Assembly (NCBI GenBank): GCA_964007475.1
Contig: OZ023273.1
Location: 119,273,812 to 119,337,811, forward strand
Source of the DNA: Hybos culiciformis
Lineage: Eukaryota; Arthropoda; Insecta; Diptera; Hybotidae
Direction of reading: 5' to 3'
DNA: 64,000 bases
A program made the translations under genes and the position numbers. Shown one piece after another: positions 1 through 14,607 of the stretch. Under the pieces are notes generated by a model that was not told where the DNA came from, made no database searches, and saw only the letters and a list, made by a program, of their open reading frames with translations. Within the stretch, counting starts at the first letter, position 1. Each line of letters opens with the position of its first letter.

Positions 1-1669
1 GAATTTTTATTTTCAAAAATACTATTACGTATAAAAAGTCTATATATAATGGGTTTTTGATAATTCAGAAAGAAAAACCCTTTATTTTATTTCAGAATTG
101 AATAATCAACCTTTATTTTTTCGATATAACTTACTATTAACTATAGTTTCGTAACATTTAACGATTTAACTATAAACCTAATCGAATTTTATTTTTTTGC
201 AAAAATGCTGAGGTAACTTTAACATTTTTAAAGCTGGCAACTTAGCGGATGAAAGAAAAATTTAAGTTTTCACAAATGGATGCAGCTTTCCCTTAACCGC
301 ATTGACACCAAAATTTTTCAAGTATAAATTTTACTATTTCGATTAAGAAAGAAATCCATGACCCAATGCATTACGCTATATATATTGTCGTATAAAAGAG
401 CTTTTTTATTTCTTCAGATCATATGAATTAAATTATTTTGATTATTAAGCTTCAAATTAAAATAGAATCATATGAATATAAAAAAGTTTTAACCTATTTT
501 AGAATTTAATGTCACACTACTTAATGTTGTGAATTTAATGTAAAATAAAGTATGCGGTTAGTGAAAAGAAAATAAAAACAAAGCTTTATCTTAAAACAAT
601 TTTTTTTTTTAATCTTATCTACAAAATGACTGGAAATTGATAAGATAAACCAAATTTAATTTTGGAAAATATGAAAAACAAAAAAAAAAGTACCAAAGGT
701 GCGGTCTTGTATTTTAGTTTGAATTGGCACATCGACAGGTGTAAATATATTAAGCTATTAACGGGAAACTTTTCTAATTAATTATACAAAAATTTTATTA
801 TATTTGCTTTAAGTTTTAAGTTTATAATATAATTTTAAGATCAAAGGTAAGCAGTCCCAAATTTGTGGGTTAATTTAAAGTTAATTTTATTATTGAACAC
901 TTGTGAAATATATAATATTGAACATTGAACATAATATGAAAATAATTAGTAAACCTTCAATACTGTTATATATATATAGTGCAAATGAAAAAATAATAAC
1001 TCGGAAGTTATTTTTAAAGAAATTTTAATCGGGACAGATTAAAGGTCTAAAATTGTAAGATATATGTATATATTTCAAAAAAAAAAAAGCAAAAATCATA
1101 GAAAGTGGTTCGCATTAAAAACATGGCTAAAAATACATTATTATGATTAATGAATTTTTATTATCATTGATTGTGAATCATTTCATAATCTTATCAAAAA
1201 GTTTTAAACTGTTTGGAACAAAAAATAAATTATCAGTTTAGAATAGATTATTTATTTACATTCTTACCTTATTCGATGAAAAAAAAAAGTAGAACCGATA
1301 TCATATCAAATTTTGTTTGTACTAATAATTTTTGTATGAAGCTTAATCGAAATTATGAAATTTGAAGAGTTTTTAATGATAAGATTGATGAAACTACAGT
1401 AGGTTAGGTTTTCGAAATCACGATACATATTAGCCATGAACATATTAGCCATGAATTAGTCCCGAAAAAGCAATTCTTATTGATAAAAATTCAAGCAAAA
1501 AGAAATGTTATTTGGAATACACTAGTCGCAATAACTATTGTACAATAATAATAATTCACTTCAATTAAGCTTGCTTCAAATAGAAAATTGGTTTTTTCTT
1601 TCTACAAAGTCAAATTGTCGAGTCAAAAATTTTGTTTCTTTTATTAATACAAGAGATACGTGATTTCAG
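1..1669. other. 5' flank/intron of the vWA-like gene, no gene seen
   Basis: Very AT-rich with no coding signal in any frame. It ends in a splice acceptor, so at least its 3' part is probably an intron in the 5' untranslated region. Confidence 0.4.
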
Positions 1670-1680
1670 AGCATAACAAC

Positions 1681-4600
1681 ATGCAGTTAATTATTGTGGT
1701 CACATCAATTGTGGCCTTATCAATTTCGTTGAGCTTAGCTCAGCAGAATGCTGAAAACCAAATTCCAGAATTATTAAAAAAATGTTACAGGGATCCTTAT
1801 TTACTGCAACGTGATAATCTTCTTCCAATGACAATGGACACGCTAATTTCACTAATACGTAAAGTTGAAAATAGTCCAGGATTAAATCAAGATATACGAC
1901 AAATAGCTGTCAGTTTGGTGCATAGATTCCGGTTTGATGGAATTGAAAAAAAAGAAGGTAAATATATATTGTATTTTGAAGAAAAATATTCGTTATTTAA
2001 TACTTTTTTTTTTACTAGGGGTAAAGGAATCAAATATTATTACTCCATATAGTCCGACTGGATTTCAATTTAATAAACATAAACTGCTGCTAACGAGATT
2101 AATTCCAGGAAATGCTAATCAATTTCCAAACAGTTCATTAAATGATCTTGAAGAATGTACATTTCACGGTAATAAATTTTAATACCAGCTTTGATAAATA
2201 TAAACTAATATGAAGAAAATATTACATGAAATTAAATTTAAAAAAAAAATTAAAGAAAACACCAAAATAAATTAACTAAGTTTTAAATTTAATCATTTTT
2301 AGGTTTTTATTTAACTTCTTAATAAACTAACTTTTTTTCGACTTAAGTTTATTTTTGTGTTAATTAGTTCCTGGAGACGTTTACATAAATAATATATTAT
2401 ATTATGTATTTTAGCAATGATTTCCAGTACAATTGATACACGTGTTCGTGGTGATGAAGGCCAACGTTGCAGTCAGTTAGCACAATATCGATCTGAGAGA
2501 ATTATCCGATCAGTATTAGAGCGCGGTCAAAATAAACTTTCAAATGATGTTGAAATCATCGAAAAGATAAGTGATAAGTTGACATCTCAACCGTCAAACA
2601 AAAAGAAAATAAATCAAATAAACGTTAACCAAGAGCTCAACGAAGGTTTCGATGTTGATTATGATACAGCTGACACATCAGTTCTAACTGACAACAATAA
2701 CCTAATAAGTCAATGTCCTATAGAAACTGGTGTTATACGAACTCCATGGGGCACCGTCTCTGGCGGTCCATTATTAACTGGAATAGCAGCTGGTCTACAG
2801 CCACAAATGGTCCAATTAAAGATTCTTTTAGCGATGACGCGAAATCAGCGTGCAAACGTCAACAATAAACAAACCGACAATAGAATTGATAATAGATGGG
2901 CAACCACATTGGCCGGTGACTTGGCAGAAGTAGCAATATTTCAAATTCCCTTATTCCAAACAGGGTACAATGTGGGGGCTTCAGGTCAATGGAACAGTAC
3001 AGCCCTTCCGAAGTGGTATTTTTTGCAGCAAAGAGAAAAATTTGAAATGACAGATGCTGAAATTCGTGGTGGATTAGATGGTCTTATAATTGCATCAAAA
3101 ATTGAAGAGTGGCGAAAATCAAATTCAAACTTAAAATTAAGTCAACTTTTAGAAATGTACTATTCTCAAAATGGTGTACTGGGATCCGGAATCCGTGCTT
3201 GTGATCGTCGTAAATATTTCACTGAAATTGCTGATCTGGATGTAATGAAACGACAAACGTCTTCATTCGCATATTTATTGTATGGTCAAAGTAAAGACAC
3301 TGTAGCAATATCCACAGAAGGTATCAGAAAATTTTCAGAACAAGCAGCTGAAAAATTATCAACTTATGTTCGTAAGTATTTTCGTAATCACTTCTAAGCT
3401 ATTGAGATTTATTTTTATGATTTTACTTAATATTTTCATGTGTTGAATTTTTTAGCTGAAGCGCTGAACGATCCATCTTGTGAAACAACATCTCCAACAC
3501 CAAACGATCCAATCGCAACAGATATATCTACAGACTTATACATTTTCTTAGATACTAGTTGGCAATATGAGAAAATAAGGGATATATTAGGGTAAATGAA
3601 AATAACTTTCTTTATATTATATTTAAACATTTTTAGGATTTAGTGATTTTAGCATAAACAATATCCTCACATCCAATCTTGTTAACATCTTTCACTATAG
3701 TTCGATTTGACCTAAATTCGCGGTAAAAAATATTCTGAAAACATAGCTGCCACAGCCCACAGCTATGTATTTCTTTGTTTTATAAATTTATTCAATTCTT
3801 CAACTTAAATACAATAATTAGTTTTAATAATTATCGATTATAATATTGATTAATAAATAGTAGTAGGTAACTAACTATATATAGATTAACTTTTCATATA
3901 TTTTGTTTAACTTTTTTTTTTTGTAATAAATATTATTTTAAATTTTTATTTGAAGGTTAAGTAAAAAAAAATAAAAACCTGTGACTATTTCATTAATCAA
4001 TAGTATAAGCTAAGACCCTATCGTAAATACATCGGGATATAAACTCTGATAATTTATTAATTTCTGTATAAAATCTACAGCCTATAATTAACAACATTAA
4101 AATACACTAAGTCAACTTTTTTTTTTTTAGGTACATGTTACAAAATATAAATTTAAAGCAATATGGATCGAAAGTAACTTTATTAACTGCAAGCGATGGA
4201 AATTTAATTGTAAATACTACAGATTCATTAAGTGACGTCTTTCAAAGTTGGAATTCAACGACACATAAACAATGTATTTTTTATTTATAATGAATTTCAA
4301 AATTACAAAATTAAATATTTTCTTTAAATTTTCTACAGATGAAACTGGTCTGAACTTACCAGAAGTTATGAAAACTATTCAAAGTATTTCTGAATCCAAT
4401 ATGAACTTTGAAAAAAAAAACTCATCAGTTGGAGGTCGTAGCTTTATTGCTTTAGTTGTTCCATACACTGAAACTGTTGATGACGGTAAATAAAAACACC
4501 ATTCAAAAATATGGAATAGTATAATATATTATTTCGTTCTAGGAGACTCCAATTATGTTGCTGACCAACAGTTACGGCTTCGAACCGAAGTGCCTGATTT

Positions 4601-5347
4601 AAAATTTTTGTTCGCAGCTAGTGGAAGTGTTAATCGATTCGATAGGTTTGTTCTAACTCCAAGTAAAGACCTTTTAGCTTTGAGCGAAGGCGGGAATCTT
4701 CCTAGTCAGGCAAATTCTATTATAAAAAGAATAGCTGAAAGTAAGTTGAACTAAATCCAAGTGTATTCACAATCATTAACCGATTTCTTAAATAATTCTT
4801 CTGTTTAGTTCCTAGACGTATTATCAATCCAAAATGTGGACCTTCATGGGAAAATTCAGACCCAACACGAAACAAAATGAATCAATATATTACTCCAGGA
4901 TCAGTTGTTTATTATCGTTTAGCAGCAAATTATTTCTTCAAAGAATCGTCCAAAAGAAAAATGAAAATTCAGGGACAAGGTGGTGGTTCTTCTACACTTA
5001 CAGTTTGCAATTCTCGTTCAGCTGAGCTACCTCGAATGAATATGACCGATAAGCCAAGTGATCTAAATTGTCGTCAGATTACAAGTAATTCATTTGATAT
5101 CGATTTATCAAACATGTGTGAAGATGAGAGCATTGTATACGAATGCTCACCTGTATTTATATCTATAGAAGCAGCAGTGACTGCTTCTAATGGTCAGTCA
5201 CAATGTACTGATTCGGAATGTCTATATCCTCATCAGGTTAAATTTTCAGTTGAAACTGAGGAACTTGATTGTTTTAGTTCTGGGACTAGCATACTAGGAA
5301 ACACATTACTAATATTCTTATCAGTCTTTTACATTTTTAATGCTTAA
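1681..5347 (+). CDS. Secreted, probably GPI-anchored protein with degenerate vWA-like domain (8 coding exons)
   Basis: Coding exons 1681-1957, 2019-2168, 2415-3371, 3456-3591, 4131-4273, 4339-4485, 4543-4740 and 4809-5347 join at GT-AG sites without frame loss into 848 aa. The start is the ATG at 1681, just after a splice acceptor (AG at 1668-1669), so an untranslated 5' exon lies upstream. It opens with a hydrophobic signal peptide (MQLIIVVTSIVALSISLSLA). The middle (about residues 230-460) contains TGVIRTPWGTVSGGPLL and is Asn/Gln-rich. Residues about 488-669 look like a von Willebrand A fold: strand DLYIFLDTS, later strands RSFIALVVP and LKFLFAASGSV. The metal site is degenerate (DTSWQ in place of DxSxS). 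A Cys-rich region follows, and the chain ends in about 20 hydrophobic residues with no cytoplasmic tail, as GPI-anchor signals do. I do not recognise the gene; an extracellular role is inferred from the signals only. Confidence 0.8.
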
Positions 5348-5606
5348 TTTTATAATATATATGTGTACGTGTACCTACTTATTTTAAATCAAATTTTTTT
5401 TTTAAATTTCCGAAATTATGCGAACAAATATCGTACGGATATGTTCGATAAATTCCAACTTCGATTTCTTTTTCATTTTTATAGTATCAAAGCAAATCTA
5501 ATCGTAAGCCATATCCTGTTTATTTTAAGTTAAACATTTCTGATCAGAGGATAAAAATTGAATTATTGATAGTAGATCGACAATTTTATGTTAATAGTTT
5601 ATTTGG

Positions 5607-5612
5607 AATAAA
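5607..5612 (+). promoter_or_regulatory. Candidate polyadenylation signal of the vWA-like gene
   Basis: AATAAA about 260 nt after the stop at 5347, the first good match past the gene. Such hexamers are common by chance in this AT-rich DNA. Confidence 0.35.
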
Positions 5613-8600
5613 TTTATTTCCCCAAAATTTTCGAGTATATTTGTAATGACAATGGTGTTTATTTTTACAATAAGTTTTTAATTAATCACATAGTTAATAA
5701 TAAATTAAATTTTAACATACATAATAAGATTTTGTAAATTTACATTTTGATGCATATTTCATCATATATATAAGAATAAGAAATACACTTACTTATCTAC
5801 ATAAATATGTATTTTAATAACCTTATTTATTAAATTAAAAAAGTGCTATTTTACTGAGTTTATATATAATAAACACAATTTTTTTTGTTCTGTTTAGAAA
5901 ATTCTATGACCACCGATTATATAGATTAATTTTAACACAGCACAGTACAAATAAAATTGATGACATATATATAATTATATTCACGACTTCGAATTATTTT
6001 CAAATCATATTCATATACGAAAAGAAAATTAAAATAAAAAAAAATTCAGATCTTAATCTTAATTTATGACTATGTAACTTTCTCTCATACTAATATACGC
6101 AAATTGGACATTAGGTATACATTTACATGAACATATTATGTAAATGGAGGTTTATATAATTATTACTATTGTATATATATATATATATATATAGAAAATC
6201 TTAATACAAAAATAAATACGATTATGTACTAAATAAAATAAAATCAATTTAATTGTTAAAAAGATTGCCATTAAAATCACACGCATTTCCTTTTAAAAAG
6301 AAAATTAATGTTTAATTTTTGGTCACCTTTCCATCAAAATTAAGTATATAAATCTTTTTCTTTATAGAATAATCAGAATGAAATAAAAAAAAAAACTTAA
6401 TATATGGTGATGATAATCAAAGGTAAATTTTTATCATGATTTCTAGTAAGCATACGATATATTTAATTATTGTACTACACATAACATAGGGTACATAAAA
6501 TTAAGTTTATAAATAAGTTACTCTAAAATTTGAACAAAAAAATAAAATAAATTACTAAGAATTTCATTAGACAATTATGTGTAACAATTCTACATTTATA
6601 GTTTTAGAATTCATCAATGTTTATAACTAAATATACTTTGTGCAGATTGAGATTTAAAATAACAACTTTTTCCATACTAATTATTCTATTTCAATGCGTA
6701 AGTTAAAATAAATTTAAATTTAAAACCAAAATAATCCTTTTTCATTTTGTTAATCAAATCAACTTTCTTTTCGAGAGAAACATTTTAAAAAAAAATCAAA
6801 TTTAACACTAACACTCAATATCGATATCATAAAAAAGATACTGATAATATCTATGATTAAGTAGACACAAGAGTATAGTTTTCTAATTTTTTGAGTGGCG
6901 TAAAGTGATGATTAAGTTTTTTAGTAAATTACGACGTGTTTTCACTGAATTCTTTTTGAAGAATTTATTTATAAAAATATTTTAGAGTGAACATACATTA
7001 TGTAAATTTGTAACTTTAAAGAAATAAAAACACAATTAAGGCACACGTGAAAACTTTTAGGGGATAATATTCTATGATTTTGTATAATATGTTTTGTGAC
7101 CATTAAATTTTATTACAAATTGACTTTGCGTGATTTTTTGTTGTTTTGGACCTATCGTTAAATTTAAGTTAAAAAAGAGTAATTGAAGCTAAAGGTCAAA
7201 TTTGCTCAGACACTATCGAGGTGAAATAGTAATAATTTTATATATATTTTATATGTATTATTGAACATGAATACTGAAATAAAATTAACAATTAATTAAT
7301 ATTTTTTCATGCTTTTGATTTTGTAATATTTTTCTTACAAATCAGACTAAAATTATTATCAAATTAAATTAAATCTAGAAATTTTTTAAACTCAAAACAA
7401 TCTATCATTCCATCTACATGCATATTGTTTCTTTTAGTGGTTCAAGCAAAAATTCTCTAATTTTTTAGGGTTTGCGGTTTATAAACAATTAAAACCTTAA
7501 AAATATAGTTATTTGCCTTATTAATTATAAGTTAAAACGAATATACCTATAAAGTCTTTCTTTATTTAAAAAAAATTTATTAAAATGAAAATTCTTATGT
7601 TAATTTCAAAATAAAAATATTTGGGACGACGACGAAGGAAAACATAAATCAAAGATTTTTTAGCACAAATTTTAGAAATAATAATCTTAGTTTTTTTTTC
7701 TCTCTCTTGAACTATACAATCATAAATAATTTTTCAATTTTCATTAAAAATATTTTTCTCAAAGGTGGTCAATCGGGTCACTTGGTAAAATTTAAGGATA
7801 TTATCTTTTTTCTGAACAGTAGTATTCAAAAACAAAAAAAATCAAATAAATTTTCTTACTTGACCATCTTAAAGCAAAATAAAAGAAAATATACTGAACA
7901 TTTATTTAAAAATTATTCTTCTCTGGGGAAAATTTTTTCATTATTATTTACCTAAGTTCTATGAAATTGATATGACCACAACAGTTTCCTTCAATGTTTT
8001 TTCTAATAAAAATAAACCGAAATGAAATATATCGTATATACTTTTCGATTATGTATAAAAAATAATGAGTCTAGAAAGATCAAGAAATTTAGTTAATTTC
8101 TCAAGAAAACCAACTTTTAATCATTCTTAAGAATAGCTATAGTAAAATGCACTGTCAGCAACTAGACTTATCTTAACGTGCTTCAGCTACATAGATAAGT
8201 AAAACATATAGCGTTTTTTAATTAATTATTATATTTATAACATTCCTATATTAGTTTGCTTAAAAATTTTTCCTTGATTCAAGAAATATGTTTTTTCTGC
8301 AAATACTTTTAAAATACTGAAAATTATTTTATTCTAATATATCGAGAGTTAACAAATTGTGTAGAGACTATTCGGCGTAGGTGAAATGTTATTTTTTACT
8401 TTTCAAAATATTTTTTATGGAATTTTTAATTTATTTCTATTTTCTTATCTTTTCTTTCATTAAAGGCTTTTCCTTTACTATACTTTAAATAAATATTTGA
8501 ATATTTGGTTTGCAATGTTTTCATTTAAATATTATTTTTGTTTGTTTCGAATTTCTAATTTATAACAACTTTACTGAACTGCACCAGCAACTCGTATTAT

Positions 8601-8782
8601 ATATATACTATCTGCTGTTTAATTTCTTGCCCTGGTTTAACTTGATTCAATAATTATAAAAAATGTCTTCGATTTTAATAAAAATTTTAAGGTTCGGAAA
8701 ATAGCAGACTAATTCATATATCATATAGTTATTATGTAGATTAAACAGTATTGGAAGAAACTTAATTTAAGAAGCTAAATAT

Positions 8783-8826
8783 GCCTTAAATAAAATGGGC
8801 CTTAAATAAAATGTGCCTTAAATAAA
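8783..8826. repeat. 16-bp tandem repeat, about three copies
   Basis: Unit GCCTTAAATAAAATGG with near-identical copies starting at 8783, 8799 and 8815. Confidence 0.8.
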
Positions 8827-9781
8827 AAACATAGAAAAAATAATAAACTTTTAAATCAAATCAATTAATAAAACTTACGTTGTATAAAACAAACATATTA
8901 TCAATAAATAAATTTTAACAATTAAATTACATTAGTAATGCTGCTATAAAAATAGCTGAAAAACAGATTCAGTAAAAAAAAATTTAGTTCAATTATTTAA
9001 TGATTTCAATTCCAAAGAGTTTACTGGAAGTTTATTAACACCGGCGAAAAACATTTTCACTTACAAAAAAAATTAAAAAGATAAATTGACTCTTATAAAC
9101 TTATCATGTTTATATTAATAATAAAACACATATTATATATAATATTACATTCTAAAATAATAAATATTTTGTTTTGTTTCTGTTTATGTATTTTCTTATT
9201 TTATTGTGGTAAAAAAAATAGGTAAATCAATTTGAAGAAAATCTATATTTTATGATCAGAAAAGGATATTAAAATTTTCAAAAGAAAATTACATTTTTTA
9301 CCTTTATATAAATGTACAATATAAGAAATGTATATAAGAAAGGTATTTACATAGCATTTAGAAAAATGTAGCATTAACTTTATTTTCATAATTTTCATCA
9401 ATAAAGTTATGTAATAATTAGGTAATAAATGTAAATGTGAATAAAGGGTTTAAACGATTTCTAAATTTCGACTGTCTTATTCGAAAATTCGGAAAAATTA
9501 ATAAGTACATATAGAGTAGTATGAAAATATTTCTATTATTTTATGACAAACATTTCAAATATCCAAATTTAGAAATTGAAAAAAAAACACTAATAAATAT
9601 AAATTTTCATCCAAAAATTTCCGCCATTTGCTAATTCCAACCTTTTTATTTTTTTTCGAAAATTTTCCCAAAATATACATTGAGGTTTTCTTCTATATAT
9701 AGAACTTTCCATTTTTCATTTCCGTTAATCCTTAAAACATTTTAAGTCTGCTCATATCACCAACGCATCAAAACTAAAACT

Positions 9782-12700
9782 ATACGCGTATTTTTGGGAA
9801 AAAAAGGGATGTAAAGCCATATACATATATGCAAAAGGACCCTTTTAACAACAATGAAAATACACACCATATGAATACGCGGGGTTAACAATTCATATGC
9901 AGATAAATCCTTATTGTTTAACAATTTTTTTTTTGCTCTTTAAATAAATTTTCGTCCTTCTAATTTTTTGGGGTGCATTTTTTGTGCTAAAATAATGCGT
10001 ATTCCTTCTTATATGCGTAGGATATTTGATATATGTTTTCTGTATCGTATCTTATAAATGTAGATATAGGAAAACATTTAAAAATCAGCCATTTTCATTA
10101 AAAAAAAAAATAAAAATAAAAATATTAAAAAAAAGAAAAATCAGTTTATTTTTTTATCTCATCATACCATGAAATTATGTTTTAATTTAAAAATATTGTT
10201 TCTATAAGTGAAAAGCATAAAAAAATATTTTACTTCTTTGTTCTTTTTCAAGGATTTGCGTACTTAATATTTGTTATAATAATAGCAACATAAGCTCTCA
10301 CCTATTAAAAACCTATTAACAAATTGGATTCGGAAGAATTTATAGAACAATGTAGAATTTTTAAGTGACGTTGTACCAGAATTACATTAGACTGTAACAA
10401 AATTTGATGCCAAAATTAGATATTAGCTGTACTAATATCTCAACTCTAATTTTATATAGTTATTTGAACAAAAAACTTTTAAGTCTCCTATACATTACAA
10501 AATTTGAAATATGTTACAAATCAAAACAATTCAACAAAAATTTCCCATTAAGATTCCAAAGAAAATGTTTTCGGCTTTCAACTTTGATTAAATCTTATGA
10601 TTTTCGCTTTGCATTTGTGATTGCAATCAGTTATGCTTTAAATTCTGCTATAAACTTAAATTTAGAAAATATTAGGGAATATCTAGTAACTAGTCAACAA
10701 TAAGTACACGTTAGCTTGGGGTAAATACACATTGAATTTCAGAAAACAAAAATATACTTTTCTGGGCGAATTACATCTTAGGGAGGCTCCATCAGTTCTA
10801 TCAATTCCACACAAGAGATTATTGGGAGTTACTATTTAACAAAATAAGATATACGAAATGTGTGCCTACAAATACAAGCATGTAAAATTCTATATTATAA
10901 TAATTACATTATATATATGTTGTGTATTATATACATATTTAAGTTATTATAACTTAACTAAATTTTAATTTCTTTATAAAAAAAAAAAAAAGTTATTAAA
11001 AATATTTTCATAATTCCATAAAAGCATAAAATATAATTTTACCATTTAAAATATTTTAAAAGAAGGGTTGCCAAAATTAATGTGCGTAGATATTGCGTAT
11101 TCGATATCCTATAAGAAAAAGCGTGGTTTTGCAATTAATTTTATTCATTTTTTTTTTATGGTATTAAAATTTTAAAATTCCTGCGAGATGAATACATAAA
11201 ATATTTTGATTTTTTTTTTTCTTACAGTAAGATTCTGTCCGTTTTCCGTAACAAAAAATAAAGAAGAAAAAATCATATACATAAATGAGAAAGACAAACA
11301 GCTCGCGGTAATATGAAAAAATTTTGGTTCAAACAAATTTCGATCATTTTTTGTTAATTATTAATAATCTTAAATAAAATGATTCTTAATTTTAAAAAAA
11401 ATTACATTTATTATTAAATTTAAGTTTTGTATTCAATAAGATTAATCGCAATCGACCAATAGATTTTTCATTACTATTTAAAATATTATTCGAAGTTCTC
11501 GTTATCCCAATGCCAATATAATGAATTTTATTTCTTTTTTTATACAAATTTGTTATAGTTTTCTTCTGTTTTATATTTTTCTCATTTTAAGAAACTATTT
11601 CATTACAACTTTTTAATGTTTAAAATGTTTAATTTAAATTTTAAATTAATAAAATATATCCAAAGAAGTAAGACTTAAAAGCTCTAAAATAATTTTAAAA
11701 AAATAAAGTCATATTATAAAATAATAATGAGATCTCCTCTTGATCCATTATACTTATTAATAAAATAAAAAAAAAAGTTGTGTTAATTTTTGTAGCCTAT
11801 ATTTTATATTTCGTTACTTCCGGGGAAAAAAGCTTAATTTTTCAAGAATTGATAATGTACAAAGATTTTTCATTTATACTAAGTATATTCCTTCTATTTG
11901 TTCTGAAAAATTTGAAAGAAACTTAATTTGATCCAAGAAAAAAAAATTTTTTAAACCCCTTTTTCTTTTCTGTGATAATAAAAAGAAAATATATTTTTAT
12001 AACGTGAGTATAATTTTTCTTTAATGAAAAATCCTTTTGATGAGTAAATAGAATAAAAGCAGAAAAAAGGATAAAAATTAAAATATTCCATCACTGTTTG
12101 ACTCCTTTATTTGCCAAAAATTATTATGATGTGAATTTATAAGTATCTTCCTAGGGTTTGTCCAAATTAATTTTTCAAAAAATTTTTATATGTATAGCTA
12201 ACATTCATGATTTGTTACACAGTGCGGTGTAGAATCTTTAGAGTCCTTTACAATTGAATCACATGTGGACGATTCGAATCTTTAGTGAAATTATTGTCAA
12301 ATATAGTCAGTTAGAAATTTCTTCTTATCAAGGAAAAGAAACTAATAAACAGGTTGTTTTTATAGATTTGATAAATGGTAAGAAGCAAAGGTTAATGTGC
12401 ATAAGAATGATTTATTATACTTTAAGAGACCACATTTTCGATGTATTTTGTTGATTCCGTTCCGTCCTAATGTGACATATAGAAGTCAGATTTCTGTTGC
12501 TGATCCGATTTTTAAAATATAACATATATTTTTTCCTATATGTTCATTTTGGGAAATATTTCGTCTTTTATAGATTGATTCTATTTTTTCGGACGTAAAT
12601 AATGATTTGAAAAATTGTATTTAACAATGGAAACATTTGTAAGAGCTCTGTTGAAAAAAAAGCATCATTTTTTATTACTTTATTTCAAAAGAAATTATAT

Positions 12701-13237
12701 GAAAATTTCTTATCTCTGTCAACCCCACCCACCAAAATTAAATGTATCATATATGTATATATATTTTGTGCGTGTATTTTCAATGCGTATATGTATATGC
12801 GTATGAATTTCACAGACTACATACATATTTTAAAATTTATAATAATTTTCAATTCCCAGGACTGAAAAGTAGCTGGCTGAGATATATATATTTAAATAAT
12901 TTTTTCTCTTTTTATTTTTATTTTTTGCAAAAAAAAGGGTTAAAATTCAACCCTTTTTTTGCGTATACGCACACATGAAAATATTTTTTCCGGGTAAATC
13001 ATCTAAATATCGGTTTTTGCTTTATTTTTTTTTTTTAATTTACGCCCACCATAACGTAACTCTTTTGGTGGATGCCGAAATCAGAATTTTATTTTTCAAA
13101 ATATATTAAGTTGTATCTTTTTTTTTTTTATTACATAAAAGCAAAAAAACAATAATGGTTGTCATAAAAAAAAAAAGGATTTTCGCGCTTTTTCAAATTT
13201 GTAGTAGTGAGTCCCATAGGAACTTTCTTATGCGTAT
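9782..13237. promoter_or_regulatory. Cluster of GCGTAT/ATACGC hexamers upstream of chn
   Basis: Occurrences start at 9782, 9786, 9875, 9997, 11095, 12785, 12799, 12961, 12965 and 13232. Some are palindromic pairs (TATACGCGTAT; GCGTATACGC). In DNA this AT-rich fewer than one would be expected in 3.5 kb. A regulatory role is only an inference; a decayed repeat family is an alternative. Confidence 0.25.
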
Positions 13238-13479
13238 CTTTTTTCAATAATAAGACATTGATGGGCATCTGACAAAAAAGGACATTTTCTTAAGATTTAA
13301 TGATAAAAAATTGATTTTATTTCTCTTTTTCCTTTTTTTAATTTACTTTATATTATATTTTTTATGTATACATTTTTGTTTTTATTACTTTTACTTAAAA
13401 TTATTACTTCTGCGATTAGGTATAATTATATTAAATATTGTTATTTGTATACACAAATAAAAATAAATTGTTATTTTAT

Positions 13480-13503
13480 TATATATATGTATGTATGTAT
13501 GAT
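13480..13503. repeat. TA/TATG microsatellite
   Basis: Alternating TA followed by three TATG-type units. Confidence 0.7.
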
Positions 13504-13974
13504 GTTTGTAGGTCCCAAACTAGTTATGTTCATGTGAATATTATAATTTACTTATTTACACACTACTGGAACTTATTTCGATTTGCTGAATATTGTATTG
13601 TGAGTACAGATAATGTGTGAGGTAAGATCTGTAGTTCTCAAAAGTAATTTTTCGATTGTGAAGTAATTGTCAAAAGATTCCAAAACCACATACTATATGT
13701 ACCTTGTTGTTTTTCAGATTTCAGCCATGGTGTTTTTTTTAATGGTTTTTGACCAATGGAGGATTTTTAAATAGAAAGTTCTCACCATCTAGGGTTTTTG
13801 TTTTTTCCGTGCTTCACGCTCATTTTTTCCAAAAAAAAATTTATTTGATATGCCTATCTAATATTTGAAAACCTGTGGAAGCCTTATCTTTTTAAACTTG
13901 GGATCACCTCCAAAAACCTTCTAAGAAAGATTTTGGAGTTTTTGAACGCCTCTACCCCCTTCCACATTTCAGCC

Positions 13975-14039
13975 AAAGTACAAACTATTATATCAGCTTT
14001 ATACACTAAAGTACAAACTATTATACAAGCTTTATACAC
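13975..14039. repeat. 33-bp direct repeat, two copies
   Basis: Two tandem copies, each starting AAAGTACAAACTATTATA, at 13975 and 14008, differing at a few bases. Confidence 0.8.
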
Positions 14040-14366
14040 CCTCCAATAGAAACAAAACACTGAAATCATTCATCTCTTATTTTGGAGAACCCATATATTA
14101 TACTATTTACTAAAAACTAAAATTGAGTGTAAAAATTATTACGAAATTAACCATTTCCAGAATAAAATATATATGATAAAATACCCGTTTTGATTTTTAA
14201 TTTTTTTTTCATATAAATTTGATATTAAGATAAAATGTAATTAATTTAATTATAGAACCAATATTGAATTTTTTTTTCAAACTTAAACATCAAGAATTAG
14301 GACTAGGTACTTTTAATTATTCGGCATCATTAATTCATTTTAATTTATGCCGTACTAGATCTAGAT

Positions 14367-14435
14367 CTTAAGTATCTTAAGTATCTTAAGTATCTTAAGT
14401 ATAAGTATCTTAATTATCTTAATTATCTTAAGTAT
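14367..14435. repeat. 9-bp tandem repeat CTTAAGTAT and variants
   Basis: Several head-to-tail copies of CTTAAGTAT, degrading into CTTAATTAT at the right end. Confidence 0.85.
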
Positions 14436-14529
14436 TTTTATTCAGTTTTTATGCATTCATAATACGTATTATGTAGATTTAAGGTATATATAAATTCATA
14501 AAATTGATAATTTGAAAGTAATAAACTGA

Positions 14530-14607
14530 ACTATTAGTACAAAAAATTAATAAATAAAAAGTATTTTTTGTACTATTAGTACAAAAAATTAATAAATAAA
14601 AAGTATT
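14530..14607. repeat. 36-bp direct duplication
   Basis: Identical 36-bp copies at 14530-14565 and 14572-14607 separated by 6 bp, beginning ACTATTAGTACAAAAAATTA. Confidence 0.9.

Noticed and set aside
10404..10703. 99-codon plus-strand frame
   Set aside because: Composition as expected for AT-rich non-coding DNA, no motif, near the length expected by chance.
12927..12962. GC-A8-GGGTT hairpin followed by T run, resembling a bacterial terminator
   Set aside because: Eukaryotic nuclear context; such A/T hairpins arise easily in this composition.
13884..14069. 61-codon minus-strand frame with repeated CIIVCTLVYKA words
   Set aside because: The protein repeat only reflects a 33-bp DNA duplication.
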